From Roseomonas sp. OT10 (GTDB taxonomy: Bacteria > Pseudomonadota > Alphaproteobacteria > Acetobacterales > Acetobacteraceae), in NCBI RefSeq assembly GCF_020991085.1, contig NZ_CP087719.1, positions 744,001 through 808,000 of the forward strand: 64,000 bases of DNA, read 5' to 3'. Within the stretch, counting starts at the first letter, position 1; each line of letters begins with the position of its first letter. The notes below the pieces were generated by a model, which did not search any database, was not told the DNA's origin, and saw only the letters and a list, made by a program, of their open reading frames with translations. Position numbers and translations under genes: made by a program. Shown piece after piece: positions 40,374-48,900 of this stretch.

Positions 40374-41822
40374 ATGGCGAAGAAGCCCGCAGCACCCGCA
40401 GCGCCGGCGATGCCGGAAGGCGTCTCCAGGGTCATGGACATGATCCGGGAGAACAGCGTCGAGTACGTCGACTTCCGGTTCACCGACCCGAAGGGCAAGT
40501 GGCAGCATACCGCCCAGCATGTCTCGACCATCGAGCCTGAGGTCTTCCAGGACGGCATCATGTTCGACGGCTCGTCGATCGCCGGCTGGAAGGCGATCAA
40601 CGAGTCCGACATGATCCTGATGCCGGACACGCTGAACGCCTGCATGGATCCCTTCTCGGCCAAGCCGCAGCTGATCCTGTTCTGCGACATCGTCGAACCC
40701 TCGACCGGCCAGCTCTACTCGCGCGACCCGCGCGGCACGGCGAAGAAGGCCGAGGCCTATCTGCGGTCCTCCGGCATCGGCGACACCGCCTTCTTCGGCC
40801 CCGAGGCCGAGTTCTTCGTGTTCGACGACGTGAAGTTCGGCACGGGCGGCAACTTCGGCCACTACAAGCTGGAGAGCATCGAGGGCCCCGGGGCCAACAT
40901 GAAGGACTACCCCGAGGGCAACATGGGTCACCGCCCGCTGGTCAAGGGCGGCTACTTCCCGGTCAACCCGGTGGATTCCGAGGTCGACCTGCGCGCCGAG
41001 ATGCTCTCCACGATGATGGAGATGGGCGTGGCAGGCGAGAAGCACCACCACGAGGTGGCGCAGTCGCAGCACGAGCTGGGCACCAAGTTCGGCCCGCTGG
41101 TGACCCAGGCCGACCACATGCAGATCTACAAGTACGTGATCCACAACGTGGCGCATTCCTACGGGAAGACCGCGACGTTCATGCCCAAGCCGATCTACGG
41201 CGACAACGGCTCTGGCATGCACGTGCACCAGTCGATCTGGAAGGACGGCAAGCCGCTCTTCGCCGGCAACGGCTATGCGGACCTGTCCGACTACGCCCTG
41301 TGGTACATCGGCGGCATCATCAAGCACGCCAAGGCGCTGAACGCCTTCACCAACCCGTCGACCAACTCCTACAAGCGCCTGATCCCGGGCTTCGAGGCTC
41401 CCGTGCTGCTGGCCTACTCGGCCCGCAACCGCTCCGCCTCCTGCCGCATCCCCTACGCGACCAGCCCGAAGGCCAAGCGCGTGGAGGTCCGCTTCCCCGA
41501 CCCGACCGCCAACCCCTACCTCGCCTTCGCGGCGATGCTGATGGCCGGTCTCGATGGCATCAAGAACAAGATCCATCCGGGCGAGGCGATGGACAAGGAC
41601 CTGTACGACCTGCCGCCGGAGGAGCTGAAGGGCATCCCGACGGTCTGCGGCTCGCTGCGCGAGGCGCTGGGCGCGCTCGAGGCCGATCACGAGTTCCTGC
41701 TGGCCGGCGACGTGTTCGGCAAGGACCAGATCGACAGCTACATCGAGCTGAAGTGGCAGGACGTGTACCGCTTCGAGCACACGCCGCACCCGGTCGAGTT
41801 CGAGATGTACTACTCCGTCTGA
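40374..41822 (+). CDS. glnA: Glutamine synthetase type I
   Basis: 482 residues; about 12 N-terminal residues ([15 protein letters not shown]) form a short Lys/Pro/Ala extension before the usual start. GSI motifs are [21 protein letters not shown] (metal ligands), [12 protein letters not shown], and the substrate and ATP region [10 protein letters not shown]. The adenylylation tyrosine Y411 lies in [12 protein letters not shown], so GlnE control is expected. It condenses glutamate and ammonia to glutamine. The ATG at 40374 follows AGGACAGAGC. A strong terminator follows 27 bp after the stop. Confidence 0.98.
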   Translation: MAKKPAAPAAPAMPEGVSRVMDMIRENSVEYVDFRFTDPKGKWQHTAQHVSTIEPEVFQDGIMFDGSSIAGWKAINESDMILMPDTLNACMDPFSAKPQLILFCDIVEPSTGQLYSRDPRGTAKKAEAYLRSSGIGDTAFFGPEAEFFVFDDVKFGTGGNFGHYKLESIEGPGANMKDYPEGNMGHRPLVKGGYFPVNPVDSEVDLRAEMLSTMMEMGVAGEKHHHEVAQSQHELGTKFGPLVTQADHMQIYKYVIHNVAHSYGKTATFMPKPIYGDNGSGMHVHQSIWKDGKPLFAGNGYADLSDYALWYIGGIIKHAKALNAFTNPSTNSYKRLIPGFEAPVLLAYSARNRSASCRIPYATSPKAKRVEVRFPDPTANPYLAFAAMLMAGLDGIKNKIHPGEAMDKDLYDLPPEELKGIPTVCGSLREALGALEADHEFLLAGDVFGKDQIDSYIELKWQDVYRFEHTPHPVEFEMYYSV

Positions 41823-41848
41823 GACGGCCCGTCCGGGCGCGTTTCGGG

Positions 41849-41880
41849 AAAGGGGGGCGCCGCAGGGCGCTCCCCTTTTT
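41849..41880 (+). terminator. Rho-independent terminator of glnA
   Basis: A 13-bp stem (AAAGGGGGGCGCC with GGCGCTCCCCTTT, one G-T) closes a GCAG loop and runs into TTTTT. It is the only textbook terminator with a T-run seen in the window. Confidence 0.9.
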
Positions 41881-41961
41881 CACGACGGCACACGCGGTTG
41901 CGAACGGCGCGCCGCTGGCCAAACGGGGAGGCATGCCGGAGGATCGGCGGCTATCGCCCGT

Positions 41962-42597
41962 ATGAACGCCATGCCCGCTCCCGTCCTGTCCGCGCTGCGG
42001 GCCGCCACCGAAACCCTCCATGCCCGGCTCGAGGAACGCTTCGACCTCGACCGCTGCCTCGCCTCGCGGGCGGATTACGCCGCGATGCTGGGTACCCTGC
42101 TGGGCGTCATCGCCCCGCTCGAGGCCGCCCTCGGCCGCTTCGACTGGCTCGCCGCCGGCCTCGATCCGGAGGTGGCCTGCTGGCGAACCCCGCGCATCGA
42201 GGACGACCTGGGGGCGCTGGGCCTCGGCCGGCCGGAGATCGAGGCCCTGCCGCGCTGCGCGGCTTTGCCCGGCCTGCCCTCGCCCGATGCCGGCTTCGGC
42301 GCCCTCTACGTCCTGGAGGGCTCCGCCCTGGGGGGCCAGCTGATCCTCCGCCGGGCCCGCGAGGCGCTGGGGGTCTCTCCCGGGGACGGCGCCTCCTTCC
42401 ACGCCGCCCTCGGCCGGCCGCCGGTCGGGGAGGGGTGGCGCGCCTTCCGGGCCGCCCTGGAAGCCCATTGCACCGATATCCCGGCCGCGGCCGCGGCCGC
42501 GGCCACGACCTTCCAGCTGATGGAAGGCTGGGCAGCGGCGCGGGCGGCGGCGGCCTGCGACCGTCGGACGCTGTCCATGGCGATGGCCGCCCCGTGA
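41962..42597 (+). CDS. Biliverdin-producing heme oxygenase
   Basis: 211 residues. The proximal heme ligand His is in ATETLHARLEERFDL, and the distal region is GALYVLEGSALGGQLILRR, which holds the GxxxG-like flexible helix. It converts heme to biliverdin, CO and iron. A (CCGCGG)-type hexanucleotide run at about 42484-42505 encodes seven alanines. Its TGA is overlapped by a GTG in the phytochrome frame, so it belongs to a bphO-bphP operon making the chromophore for the adjacent photoreceptor. An in-frame ATG at 41971 is an alternative start. Confidence 0.92.
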   Translation: MNAMPAPVLSALRAATETLHARLEERFDLDRCLASRADYAAMLGTLLGVIAPLEAALGRFDWLAAGLDPEVACWRTPRIEDDLGALGLGRPEIEALPRCAALPGLPSPDAGFGALYVLEGSALGGQLILRRAREALGVSPGDGASFHAALGRPPVGEGWRAFRAALEAHCTDIPAAAAAAATTFQLMEGWAAARAAAACDRRTLSMAMAAP

Positions 42598-42623
42598 CGG
42601 GCGTGGGGTCCGGGCAACCCGCC

Positions 42624-45203
42624 ATGTCCTTTGCCGGCAAGGTCGACCTGACCAATTGCGACCGCGAGCCGATCCATGTCCCGGGCTCGATCCAGCCGCA
42701 CGGCCTCCTGCTGGTGGTCGACCCGGACGAGCTGCGCGTGCTGCAGTTCGCCGGCGACACCCAACGCCTGCTCGGCCGTGCCCCCGGGAGCCTGCCGGGC
42801 GCCAGCGTGGCGGAGCTGCTGGGCGAGGGGCTGGCCGCCGGCCTGCGCGGTGGCTGGGTCAAGCCGGCGCCCGGCACCGCCGCCCATCCCATGACCTTCG
42901 AGGCGGCCGAGCTCGCCCCGGGCCGGCGCTTCGACGTGGTGGTGCGGGAGAACCCGGCCGGGCTGCTGCTCGAGCTGGAGCCGCTGTCCGATCTGGGCCC
43001 CTCGCATCGTCCCCAGGCGCTGCCCCTGGTGCGCGCCATGATGCTGCGGCTGCAGGGCGCCGCGCGGGCGCAGGACTTCCTGCAGGAGGCGGCCGACGAG
43101 GTCCGGCGCGTCACCGGCTTCGACCGGGTGATGATCTACCGCTTCCTCGGCGACGACAGCGGCGCCGTCATCGCCGAGGCGCGCGATCCGGGGATCGGGG
43201 CCTATCTCGACCTGCATTACCCGGCCGCGGACATCCCGAAGCAGGCACGGGCGCTCTATGTCCGCAACTGGGTGCGGCTGATTCCCGATGCCGGCTACGC
43301 GCCCCTGCCGCTGCAGCCCCAGATCAGCCCGCGCACCGGGCAGCCGCTGGACATGAGCGACTGCGCCCTGCGCAGCGTGTCCCCCATCCATCTGGAGTAC
43401 CTGCGCAACATGGGGGTGGTCGCCTCCATGTCGCTCTCCATCATCCGCGGCGGGCAGCTCTGGGGGCTGATTGCCTGCCACCACCGGACGCCCTGGCACC
43501 TTCCGCCCATGCTGCGCAGCGCCTGCGAGCTCTTCGCGCAGATGGTCTCGCTGCAGCTCGAGGCGCTGGAGCAGCAGGCCGCCCATGCCGAGAGCGCCCG
43601 GATGCGCCGGGTCTACGAGCAGCTGGTGCAGGTGATGACGCGGGAGGAGGATCTGGCCGAGGGGCTGATCCGCTACCGCCCCAACCTGCTCGACTACCTT
43701 CCCTCGGCCGGCGTCGCGCTGCTGATCGACGGGCGCTACGCGAGCACCGGGGTGGTGCCGCAGGAGGCGCAGGTGCGGGCCCTCGCCGGTTGGCTGGCCG
43801 AGCGGGCGGGCGATGGCGTCACCGCCCTGGACCGGTTGCCCGAAGCCTATCCGCCGGCGCTGGAATTCGCCGACATCGCCAGCGGTGTGCTCGCGATGTC
43901 GATCAGCCGTGCGCCGAACGCCTTCATCCTGTGGTTCCGGCCGGAGCTGGTGAAGACCGTCACCTGGGCCGGCAACCCGAACAAGCCGACCGAGCCCGGC
44001 CCCTCCGGGCACATCGCCCCCCGCAGCTCCTTCGCCGCCTGGCAGGAGGAGGTGCGGCACCGCGCCGAACCCTGGAAGCCCTGGGAGATCGAGGCGGCGC
44101 AGGCGCTGCACGTCAGCCTGCTGGAGGTGGTGCTGCGCCGGCTGGACCAGGTGGCGCAGGAGCGCAGCCGCGCCCGGGCGCAGCAGGACCTGCTGATGGC
44201 GGAGCTGGACCACCGGGTGAAGAACACCCTGGCCAACATCCAGGCCCTGGTGCGCCACACCCGCAGCGGCGCCGGCAGCCTGGAAGGCTTCGTCCACGAT
44301 TTCGACCGCCGCATCCGGGCCATGGCGGTCGCCCACAGCCTGCTGACCACCAGCCGCTGGGAGGGGGCGGACCTCCGCGCGCTGGTCGAGGAGGAGCTGC
44401 GCCCCTATCGCGGGACCGTCGGCAGCAACACCGACCGGGCCTCGATCATCGGGCCGGAGCTGCGGCTGCGGCCCAAGGCGGCGCTCGCCCTGAGCCTGGC
44501 CCTGCACGAGCTGGCGACCAATGCCGCCAAGTACGGCGCGCTGTCGATTCCCGGGGGGCATGTCACCGTCTCCTGGACCGTGCACGAGGAGGAGGCGGCG
44601 TTGGACTGGGTGGAGAGCGGCGGGCCGCCCGTCTCGCCCCCCAAGCGCCGCGGCTTCGGCTCCACGGTGGTGGAGCGCGGCCTGTCCTACGAGCTGGGCG
44701 GCCGTTCCACCCTGAACTTCGACCCCGCCGGCCTGCGCTGCATCGTCACCATCCCGCTGCAGCAGCTGGTGGACACGGCGGGCAGTGCCGCGCCGGCGCC
44801 GGCGCCCGCCGACCCCGAACCACCGCAGGCCTCGCTGGCCGGGATCCGGGTGCTGGTGGTGGAGGATGGGGCGCTGGTGGCGATGGAGGTGCGCGATGCG
44901 CTGGCGCGGAACGGCGCCGTGCCGCTCGGCCCCGCCGGCACCCTGCCGGCCGCGATCCATCTCGTGGTCACCGCCGCGCCGGATGCGGCGGTGCTGGATG
45001 TCGACCTGGACGGGGAGGCCGTCTACCCGGTGGCCGACCTGCTGGTGGCCCAGGGCCGTCCCTTCCTCTTCACCACCGGCTACGACGCCCCCACGGTGAT
45101 CCCGGAGCGCTTCCGCGCCATGGCAGTGGTGAGCAAGCCCTATACCGGCGAGGAGGTGGCGGAGGCCCTGGCCCGGGTGATGGCGAAGTCCGGCCGCGGC
45201 TGA
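42624..45203 (+). CDS. Bacteriophytochrome hybrid HWE histidine kinase with C-terminal receiver
   Basis: 859 residues. The order is PAS2 (about 1-105), GAF (135-300), PHY (320-490), HWE kinase (525-725) and receiver (740-855). The biliverdin-attaching Cys is C11 in DLTNCDREPIHVPG. The GAF motif is YPAADIPKQAR. The kinase H-box is ELDHRVKNTLANIQ (H530), the N-box is ALHELATNAAKYG, and LDWVESGGP is HWE-type. The receiver acceptor is D792 (VLDVDLDGE) with SKPY. It is a red/far-red sensor. The ATG at 42624 is preferred; a GTG at 42594 overlapping the heme oxygenase stop is possible. Confidence 0.95.
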   Translation: MSFAGKVDLTNCDREPIHVPGSIQPHGLLLVVDPDELRVLQFAGDTQRLLGRAPGSLPGASVAELLGEGLAAGLRGGWVKPAPGTAAHPMTFEAAELAPGRRFDVVVRENPAGLLLELEPLSDLGPSHRPQALPLVRAMMLRLQGAARAQDFLQEAADEVRRVTGFDRVMIYRFLGDDSGAVIAEARDPGIGAYLDLHYPAADIPKQARALYVRNWVRLIPDAGYAPLPLQPQISPRTGQPLDMSDCALRSVSPIHLEYLRNMGVVASMSLSIIRGGQLWGLIACHHRTPWHLPPMLRSACELFAQMVSLQLEALEQQAAHAESARMRRVYEQLVQVMTREEDLAEGLIRYRPNLLDYLPSAGVALLIDGRYASTGVVPQEAQVRALAGWLAERAGDGVTALDRLPEAYPPALEFADIASGVLAMSISRAPNAFILWFRPELVKTVTWAGNPNKPTEPGPSGHIAPRSSFAAWQEEVRHRAEPWKPWEIEAAQALHVSLLEVVLRRLDQVAQERSRARAQQDLLMAELDHRVKNTLANIQALVRHTRSGAGSLEGFVHDFDRRIRAMAVAHSLLTTSRWEGADLRALVEEELRPYRGTVGSNTDRASIIGPELRLRPKAALALSLALHELATNAAKYGALSIPGGHVTVSWTVHEEEAALDWVESGGPPVSPPKRRGFGSTVVERGLSYELGGRSTLNFDPAGLRCIVTIPLQQLVDTAGSAAPAPAPADPEPPQASLAGIRVLVVEDGALVAMEVRDALARNGAVPLGPAGTLPAAIHLVVTAAPDAAVLDVDLDGEAVYPVADLLVAQGRPFLFTTGYDAPTVIPERFRAMAVVSKPYTGEEVAEALARVMAKSGRG

Positions 45204-45297
45204 CCCCGCCGCCGCCGGGGCCAAGCGGCCCCGGGCTTGCTTGCCCCCCTGTGACGCACTGTTACCGTGGCAGTGACTTGCATGGGGGACCTGCACA

Positions 45298-46587
45298 GTG
45301 GAATCGCTCTTCCGACTGCGCGAGCACGGCACGACGCCGCGCACGGAGATCATGGCCGGCCTCGCGACCTTCATGACGATGGCCTACATCGTCGTGGTCA
45401 ACCCCGGCATCATGGCTGCCGCCGGCATCGACCACGGCGCGGCCTTCGCCGCCACCTGCATCGCGGCCGCCATCGGCTCGGCGCTGATGGGGCTGCTGGC
45501 CAACTACCCGATCGCATTGGCGCCGGGGATGGGGCTGAACGCCTACTTCGCCTTCGCCGTGGTGGGGGGGATGGGCATCCCCTGGCAGGTGGCGCTGGGA
45601 GCGGTGTTCCTCTCGGGCGTCATCTTCCTGGCCGTCTCGCTGGCGGGCTTCCGGGAATGGCTGATCAACTCCATCCCGCTCTCGCTCAAGCTCGGCATCG
45701 CCGCCGGCATCGGCTTCTTCCTGGGCTTCATCGGGCTCCAGGGCATGGGGCTGGTGGTGGACCACCCGGCGACGCTGGTCGCCATGGGCAAGCTGGGCAG
45801 CGCCAAGGTGATCCTTTCCTGCGCCGGCTTCCTGCTGATCGCGGGGCTGGTCGCGCGCAAGGTGCCGGGCGCCATCATCCTGGGCATCCTGGTCATCGCC
45901 TTCGCCGGCGTGCCCTTCGGGCTGACCACCTTCAACGGGGTCTTCTCCCTGCCGCCCTCGCTGGCGCCGACCTTCCTCCAGCTCGACATCCCCGGCGCCA
46001 TCGGGCTGGGGGTCGCGGGCATCGTCTTCACCTTCTTCCTGGTGGATCTGCTGGACAATGCCGGCACGCTGATCGGCACCACCCACCGGGCGGGGCTGAT
46101 GAACCGCGACGGCTCCATCCCCCGGCTGGGCAAGGCGCTGGTGGCCGACAGCGGCGGGGCGATCATCGGCTCCGTCCTCGGCACCTCCACCACCACCAGC
46201 TACATCGAGAGCGCGGCCGGCATCCAGCAGGGCGGCCGGACCGGGCTGACGGCGCTGACCGTGGCGGTGCTGTTCCTGCTGACCCTGTTCCTGGCGCCGC
46301 TGGCCACCGCCATCCCCGGCTACGCCACCGCGCCGGCGCTGGTCTACGTCGCCTGCCTGATGGCCAAGTCGCTGGAATCGCTGAACTGGGCGGAGGAGAC
46401 GGAGTACCTGCCGGCCATCGTCACCGCGATCGCCATGCCGCTGACCTTCTCCATCGCCACGGGAATCGGCCTGGGCTTCATCACCTACGCCGCGGTCAAG
46501 ACCCTGGCCGGCAAGGCGGGCGAGGTCGGCGGTGCGGTGTGGCTGATCGCCGCTCTCTGCGTCGTGAAGTTCGCCATGGCCGGGTAG
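45298..46587 (+). CDS. NCS2-family purine permease (AzgA-like)
   Basis: 429 residues with about 12 to 14 membrane segments. AzgA-type motifs are GLATFMTMAYIVVVNP, LAPGMGLNAYF, FFLVDLLDNAGTLIGT and TSTTTSYIESAAG followed by GGRTGLTA. The group imports adenine, guanine or hypoxanthine by proton symport. The start is GTG at 45298 with GGGGGA upstream; there is no nearby ATG that preserves the conserved N-terminus. It is convergent with the PHA depolymerase gene, and a long hairpin lies in the 63-bp gap. Confidence 0.93.
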   Translation: MESLFRLREHGTTPRTEIMAGLATFMTMAYIVVVNPGIMAAAGIDHGAAFAATCIAAAIGSALMGLLANYPIALAPGMGLNAYFAFAVVGGMGIPWQVALGAVFLSGVIFLAVSLAGFREWLINSIPLSLKLGIAAGIGFFLGFIGLQGMGLVVDHPATLVAMGKLGSAKVILSCAGFLLIAGLVARKVPGAIILGILVIAFAGVPFGLTTFNGVFSLPPSLAPTFLQLDIPGAIGLGVAGIVFTFFLVDLLDNAGTLIGTTHRAGLMNRDGSIPRLGKALVADSGGAIIGSVLGTSTTTSYIESAAGIQQGGRTGLTALTVAVLFLLTLFLAPLATAIPGYATAPALVYVACLMAKSLESLNWAEETEYLPAIVTAIAMPLTFSIATGIGLGFITYAAVKTLAGKAGEVGGAVWLIAALCVVKFAMAG

Positions 46588-46593
46588 CGGGAC

Positions 46594-46645
46594 GGCCGCC
46601 GGGGTGGGGCGGTTCGCGGGGCGGTTCCTCCCCGCCCCGGCGGCC
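46594..46645. terminator. 16-bp GC hairpin between convergent genes
   Basis: GGCCGCCGGGGTGGGG pairs with CCCCGCCCCGGCGGCC (one T-G) over a 20-base loop, filling almost all of the gap between the NCS2 permease and the PHA depolymerase genes. No T-run is present. Confidence 0.65.
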
Positions 46646-46650
46646 CCGCA

Positions 46651-47871
46651 TCACTGGCTGGTCTGGATGACCTCGCGCACGAGCGGGTAGATCTCGTTGG
46701 CCCAGCGGTGGCCGTTGAACACGCCGTAATGGCCGACGCCCGTCTGCAGGTGGTGGCGCTTCATGGTCGGGCGCAGGCCGCGGCACAGGTCGAGCGCGGC
46801 GCCGGTCTGGCCGATGGAGCAGATGTCGTCCCGCTCCGCCTCCACCGTCAGCAGGCTGGTGCGCCGGATCGCCTCCGGCCGCACGAGGCGGTTGCGCCAG
46901 GTCAGCCTGCCCTCCGGCAGGGAGTGGTCCTGGAAGATGGTCTTCACCGTCTCCAGGTAGAATTCCGCCGGCAGGTCCATCACCGCCAGGTACTCATCGT
47001 AGAAGCGGCGATGAGCCTCGGCCTTGCCCGTGTCGCCGGTCACCAGGTTGCGGAACTGTTCCGCATAGGCGCGCTGGTGCCGCTCCAGGTTCATGCTCAT
47101 GAAGGCCGCGACCTGCACGGCGCCCGGGTAGACCTTGCGCCCGGCCCCGGCGTAGCGCCACGGCACCTCGCTGATCAGGTTCTTCTCGAACCATTCGATG
47201 GGGCGGGAGGTGGCGAGCTGGTCGACGCGCGTCGGATTGACCCGGGTGTCGATCGGTCCGGCCATCAGGGTCAGGCTGCGCGGGGTGGCGGGGTTGTTGT
47301 CCTCGGACATCAGGGCGGTGGCCGCCAGCACGATCGGCGCCGGCTGGCAGACCGCGACGACATGGGTGTCGTCGCCCATCGCCTCGAGGAAGCGCATCAC
47401 GTGCTCGATGCATTCGTCGAAGCCGAAGCGCCCCGCGGAGGCGGGAACGTCCCGGGCATTGTGCCAGTCGGTGATGTAGACGTCGTGCTCGGGCAGCATG
47501 ACCGCCACGGTGCCGCGCAGCAGCGTGGCGAAGTGTCCCGACATGGGCGCGACCACCAGCACCTTCGGCTGCGGGATGTCCGTATCCTTGCGGAAATGCA
47601 GCAACGTGCCGAAGGGGGTGGTGAGGGCGGCCTCCTCCTGGACGGCGACGATCCGGTTGCCCACCGCGACGCTGTCGAAGCCGAAGGGCGGGCGCTTGTG
47701 GGTGGTCCGGGCCTCCCCGAAGATCTCCAGCGCGGCGGTGACGCGGCGAAGCTGGAACACGTCCGGCACGGTGCCGTGGAGTTGCCGGAGAAAGCTGCCG
47801 GCATTGCGGGCGAAGTCCTGGAACGGTCCGACGAGGTCCTGCTGCGCCTGGTAGGCTTGGTAGATCGTCAT
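46651..47871 (-). CDS. phaZ: Intracellular polyhydroxyalkanoate depolymerase
   Basis: 406 residues, typical of intracellular PHB depolymerases. The active-site nucleophile is Cys rather than Ser: VVAVCQPAPIVLAA (C175). A catalytic Asp lies in EAERDDIC and the His in GVGHYGVFNG. It mobilises stored polyester granules in the cytosol. The ATG at 47871 matches the family start TIYQAYQ; a GTG 21 bases upstream is possible. No phaC or phaP genes lie in the window. Confidence 0.94.
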   Translation of the reverse strand: MTIYQAYQAQQDLVGPFQDFARNAGSFLRQLHGTVPDVFQLRRVTAALEIFGEARTTHKRPPFGFDSVAVGNRIVAVQEEAALTTPFGTLLHFRKDTDIPQPKVLVVAPMSGHFATLLRGTVAVMLPEHDVYITDWHNARDVPASAGRFGFDECIEHVMRFLEAMGDDTHVVAVCQPAPIVLAATALMSEDNNPATPRSLTLMAGPIDTRVNPTRVDQLATSRPIEWFEKNLISEVPWRYAGAGRKVYPGAVQVAAFMSMNLERHQRAYAEQFRNLVTGDTGKAEAHRRFYDEYLAVMDLPAEFYLETVKTIFQDHSLPEGRLTWRNRLVRPEAIRRTSLLTVEAERDDICSIGQTGAALDLCRGLRPTMKRHHLQTGVGHYGVFNGHRWANEIYPLVREVIQTSQ

Positions 47872-48076
47872 CAAGACCTGTTTCCCCACCACGGCCCCGC
47901 GAACAGCTCGCCGGCCCCGGCCCGTTCATGCCATCACCGTCTCTAACGTGGGGTTTCCGGAAGGGTTAGGGCAAGCCCGCGTGATGAGACGGTTTCCAGA
48001 AACCTGCCAGGGAGCGGTTCCCCCTGGCATGGCTCCTGCTAGACTGGGATCGGGAACGCCGGAACGGAGCCGCCCG

Positions 48077-48739
48077 ATGGCCGAGGCGAAGCTGCTCATC
48101 AGCAGTCGGAACTATTCCTCCTGGTCCTTGCGGGGCTGGCTGCTGCTCCGCCTGTCGGGCCTGCCCTTCGTGGAGGAGGTGGTCTCGACGGACGATCCCA
48201 CCGCGCGGGCGGAACTGCTGCTCCAGGCCTCCTCGATCCGGGTGCCCTGCCTGATCCACGACGGGCTGGAGATCTGGGACACCCTGGCCATCGCCGAGTA
48301 CCTGCACGAGCTCCAGCCCGAGGCGGGGATGTACCCGGCCGAACGGGCCGCCCGCGCCCTGTGCCGTTCGATCGCCGGCGAGATGCATTCGGGCTTCGCC
48401 GCCCTCCGCTCCTCCCTGCCGCAGAACCTCCGGGCCCGGGTGCCCGGCTTCCGGGTCTGGTCCTCGGCCCAGGCGGATATCGACCGCATCACCGCGATCT
48501 GGCGCGAATGCCTGGAGCGTTCCGGCGGCCCCTACCTGTTCGGCGACCGGCTGACCGTGGCCGATGCGATGTACGCCCCGGTGGTCATGCGCTTCGTCAC
48601 CTACGACGTGGCGCTGCACCGCGACGTCCAGGGCTATGGCCGCGCCATCCGGGAATGGCCGGACCTGATGCGCTGGGTCGAGGAGGCCCGGCGCGAGCCG
48701 GAGACCATCAGCGAGCTCGAGCTCGCCTCCGACTTCTGA
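48077..48739 (+). CDS. Glutathione S-transferase
   Basis: 220 residues. The N-terminal thioredoxin-like domain reads LLISSRNYSSWSLRGWLLL (Ser-rich active-site turn), RVPCLIHDGLEIWDTLAIAEY carries the cis-Pro and the glutathione-contacting Asp/Thr, and the C-terminal domain is helical with PYLFGDRLTVADAMYAPV. It is close to zeta or theta-like bacterial GSTs. The ATG at 48077 follows a GGAG-containing leader. Substrate is unknown, and neighbours give no clue. Confidence 0.9.
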   Translation: MAEAKLLISSRNYSSWSLRGWLLLRLSGLPFVEEVVSTDDPTARAELLLQASSIRVPCLIHDGLEIWDTLAIAEYLHELQPEAGMYPAERAARALCRSIAGEMHSGFAALRSSLPQNLRARVPGFRVWSSAQADIDRITAIWRECLERSGGPYLFGDRLTVADAMYAPVVMRFVTYDVALHRDVQGYGRAIREWPDLMRWVEEARREPETISELELASDF

Positions 48740-48900
48740 GGCGGGCCGCCCCGCCTCCGGCAGAGTGTGGCCAGGAGCGGGCGTAGCTGGCATGACGGTC
48801 GGTGCAGGGAGGGGTGCGCGTGCCCGGTTGGGGCACGGCGCCATGGCACGGGCCGCGTGGCCCGGCGCCTCCCGGCCTAGCCGACGATACCGGGAGTCCC

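Noticed and set aside
42484-42505. CCGCGG hexanucleotide run as a regulatory repeat
   Set aside because: It lies in the heme oxygenase coding sequence and simply encodes a poly-alanine stretch near the C-terminus.
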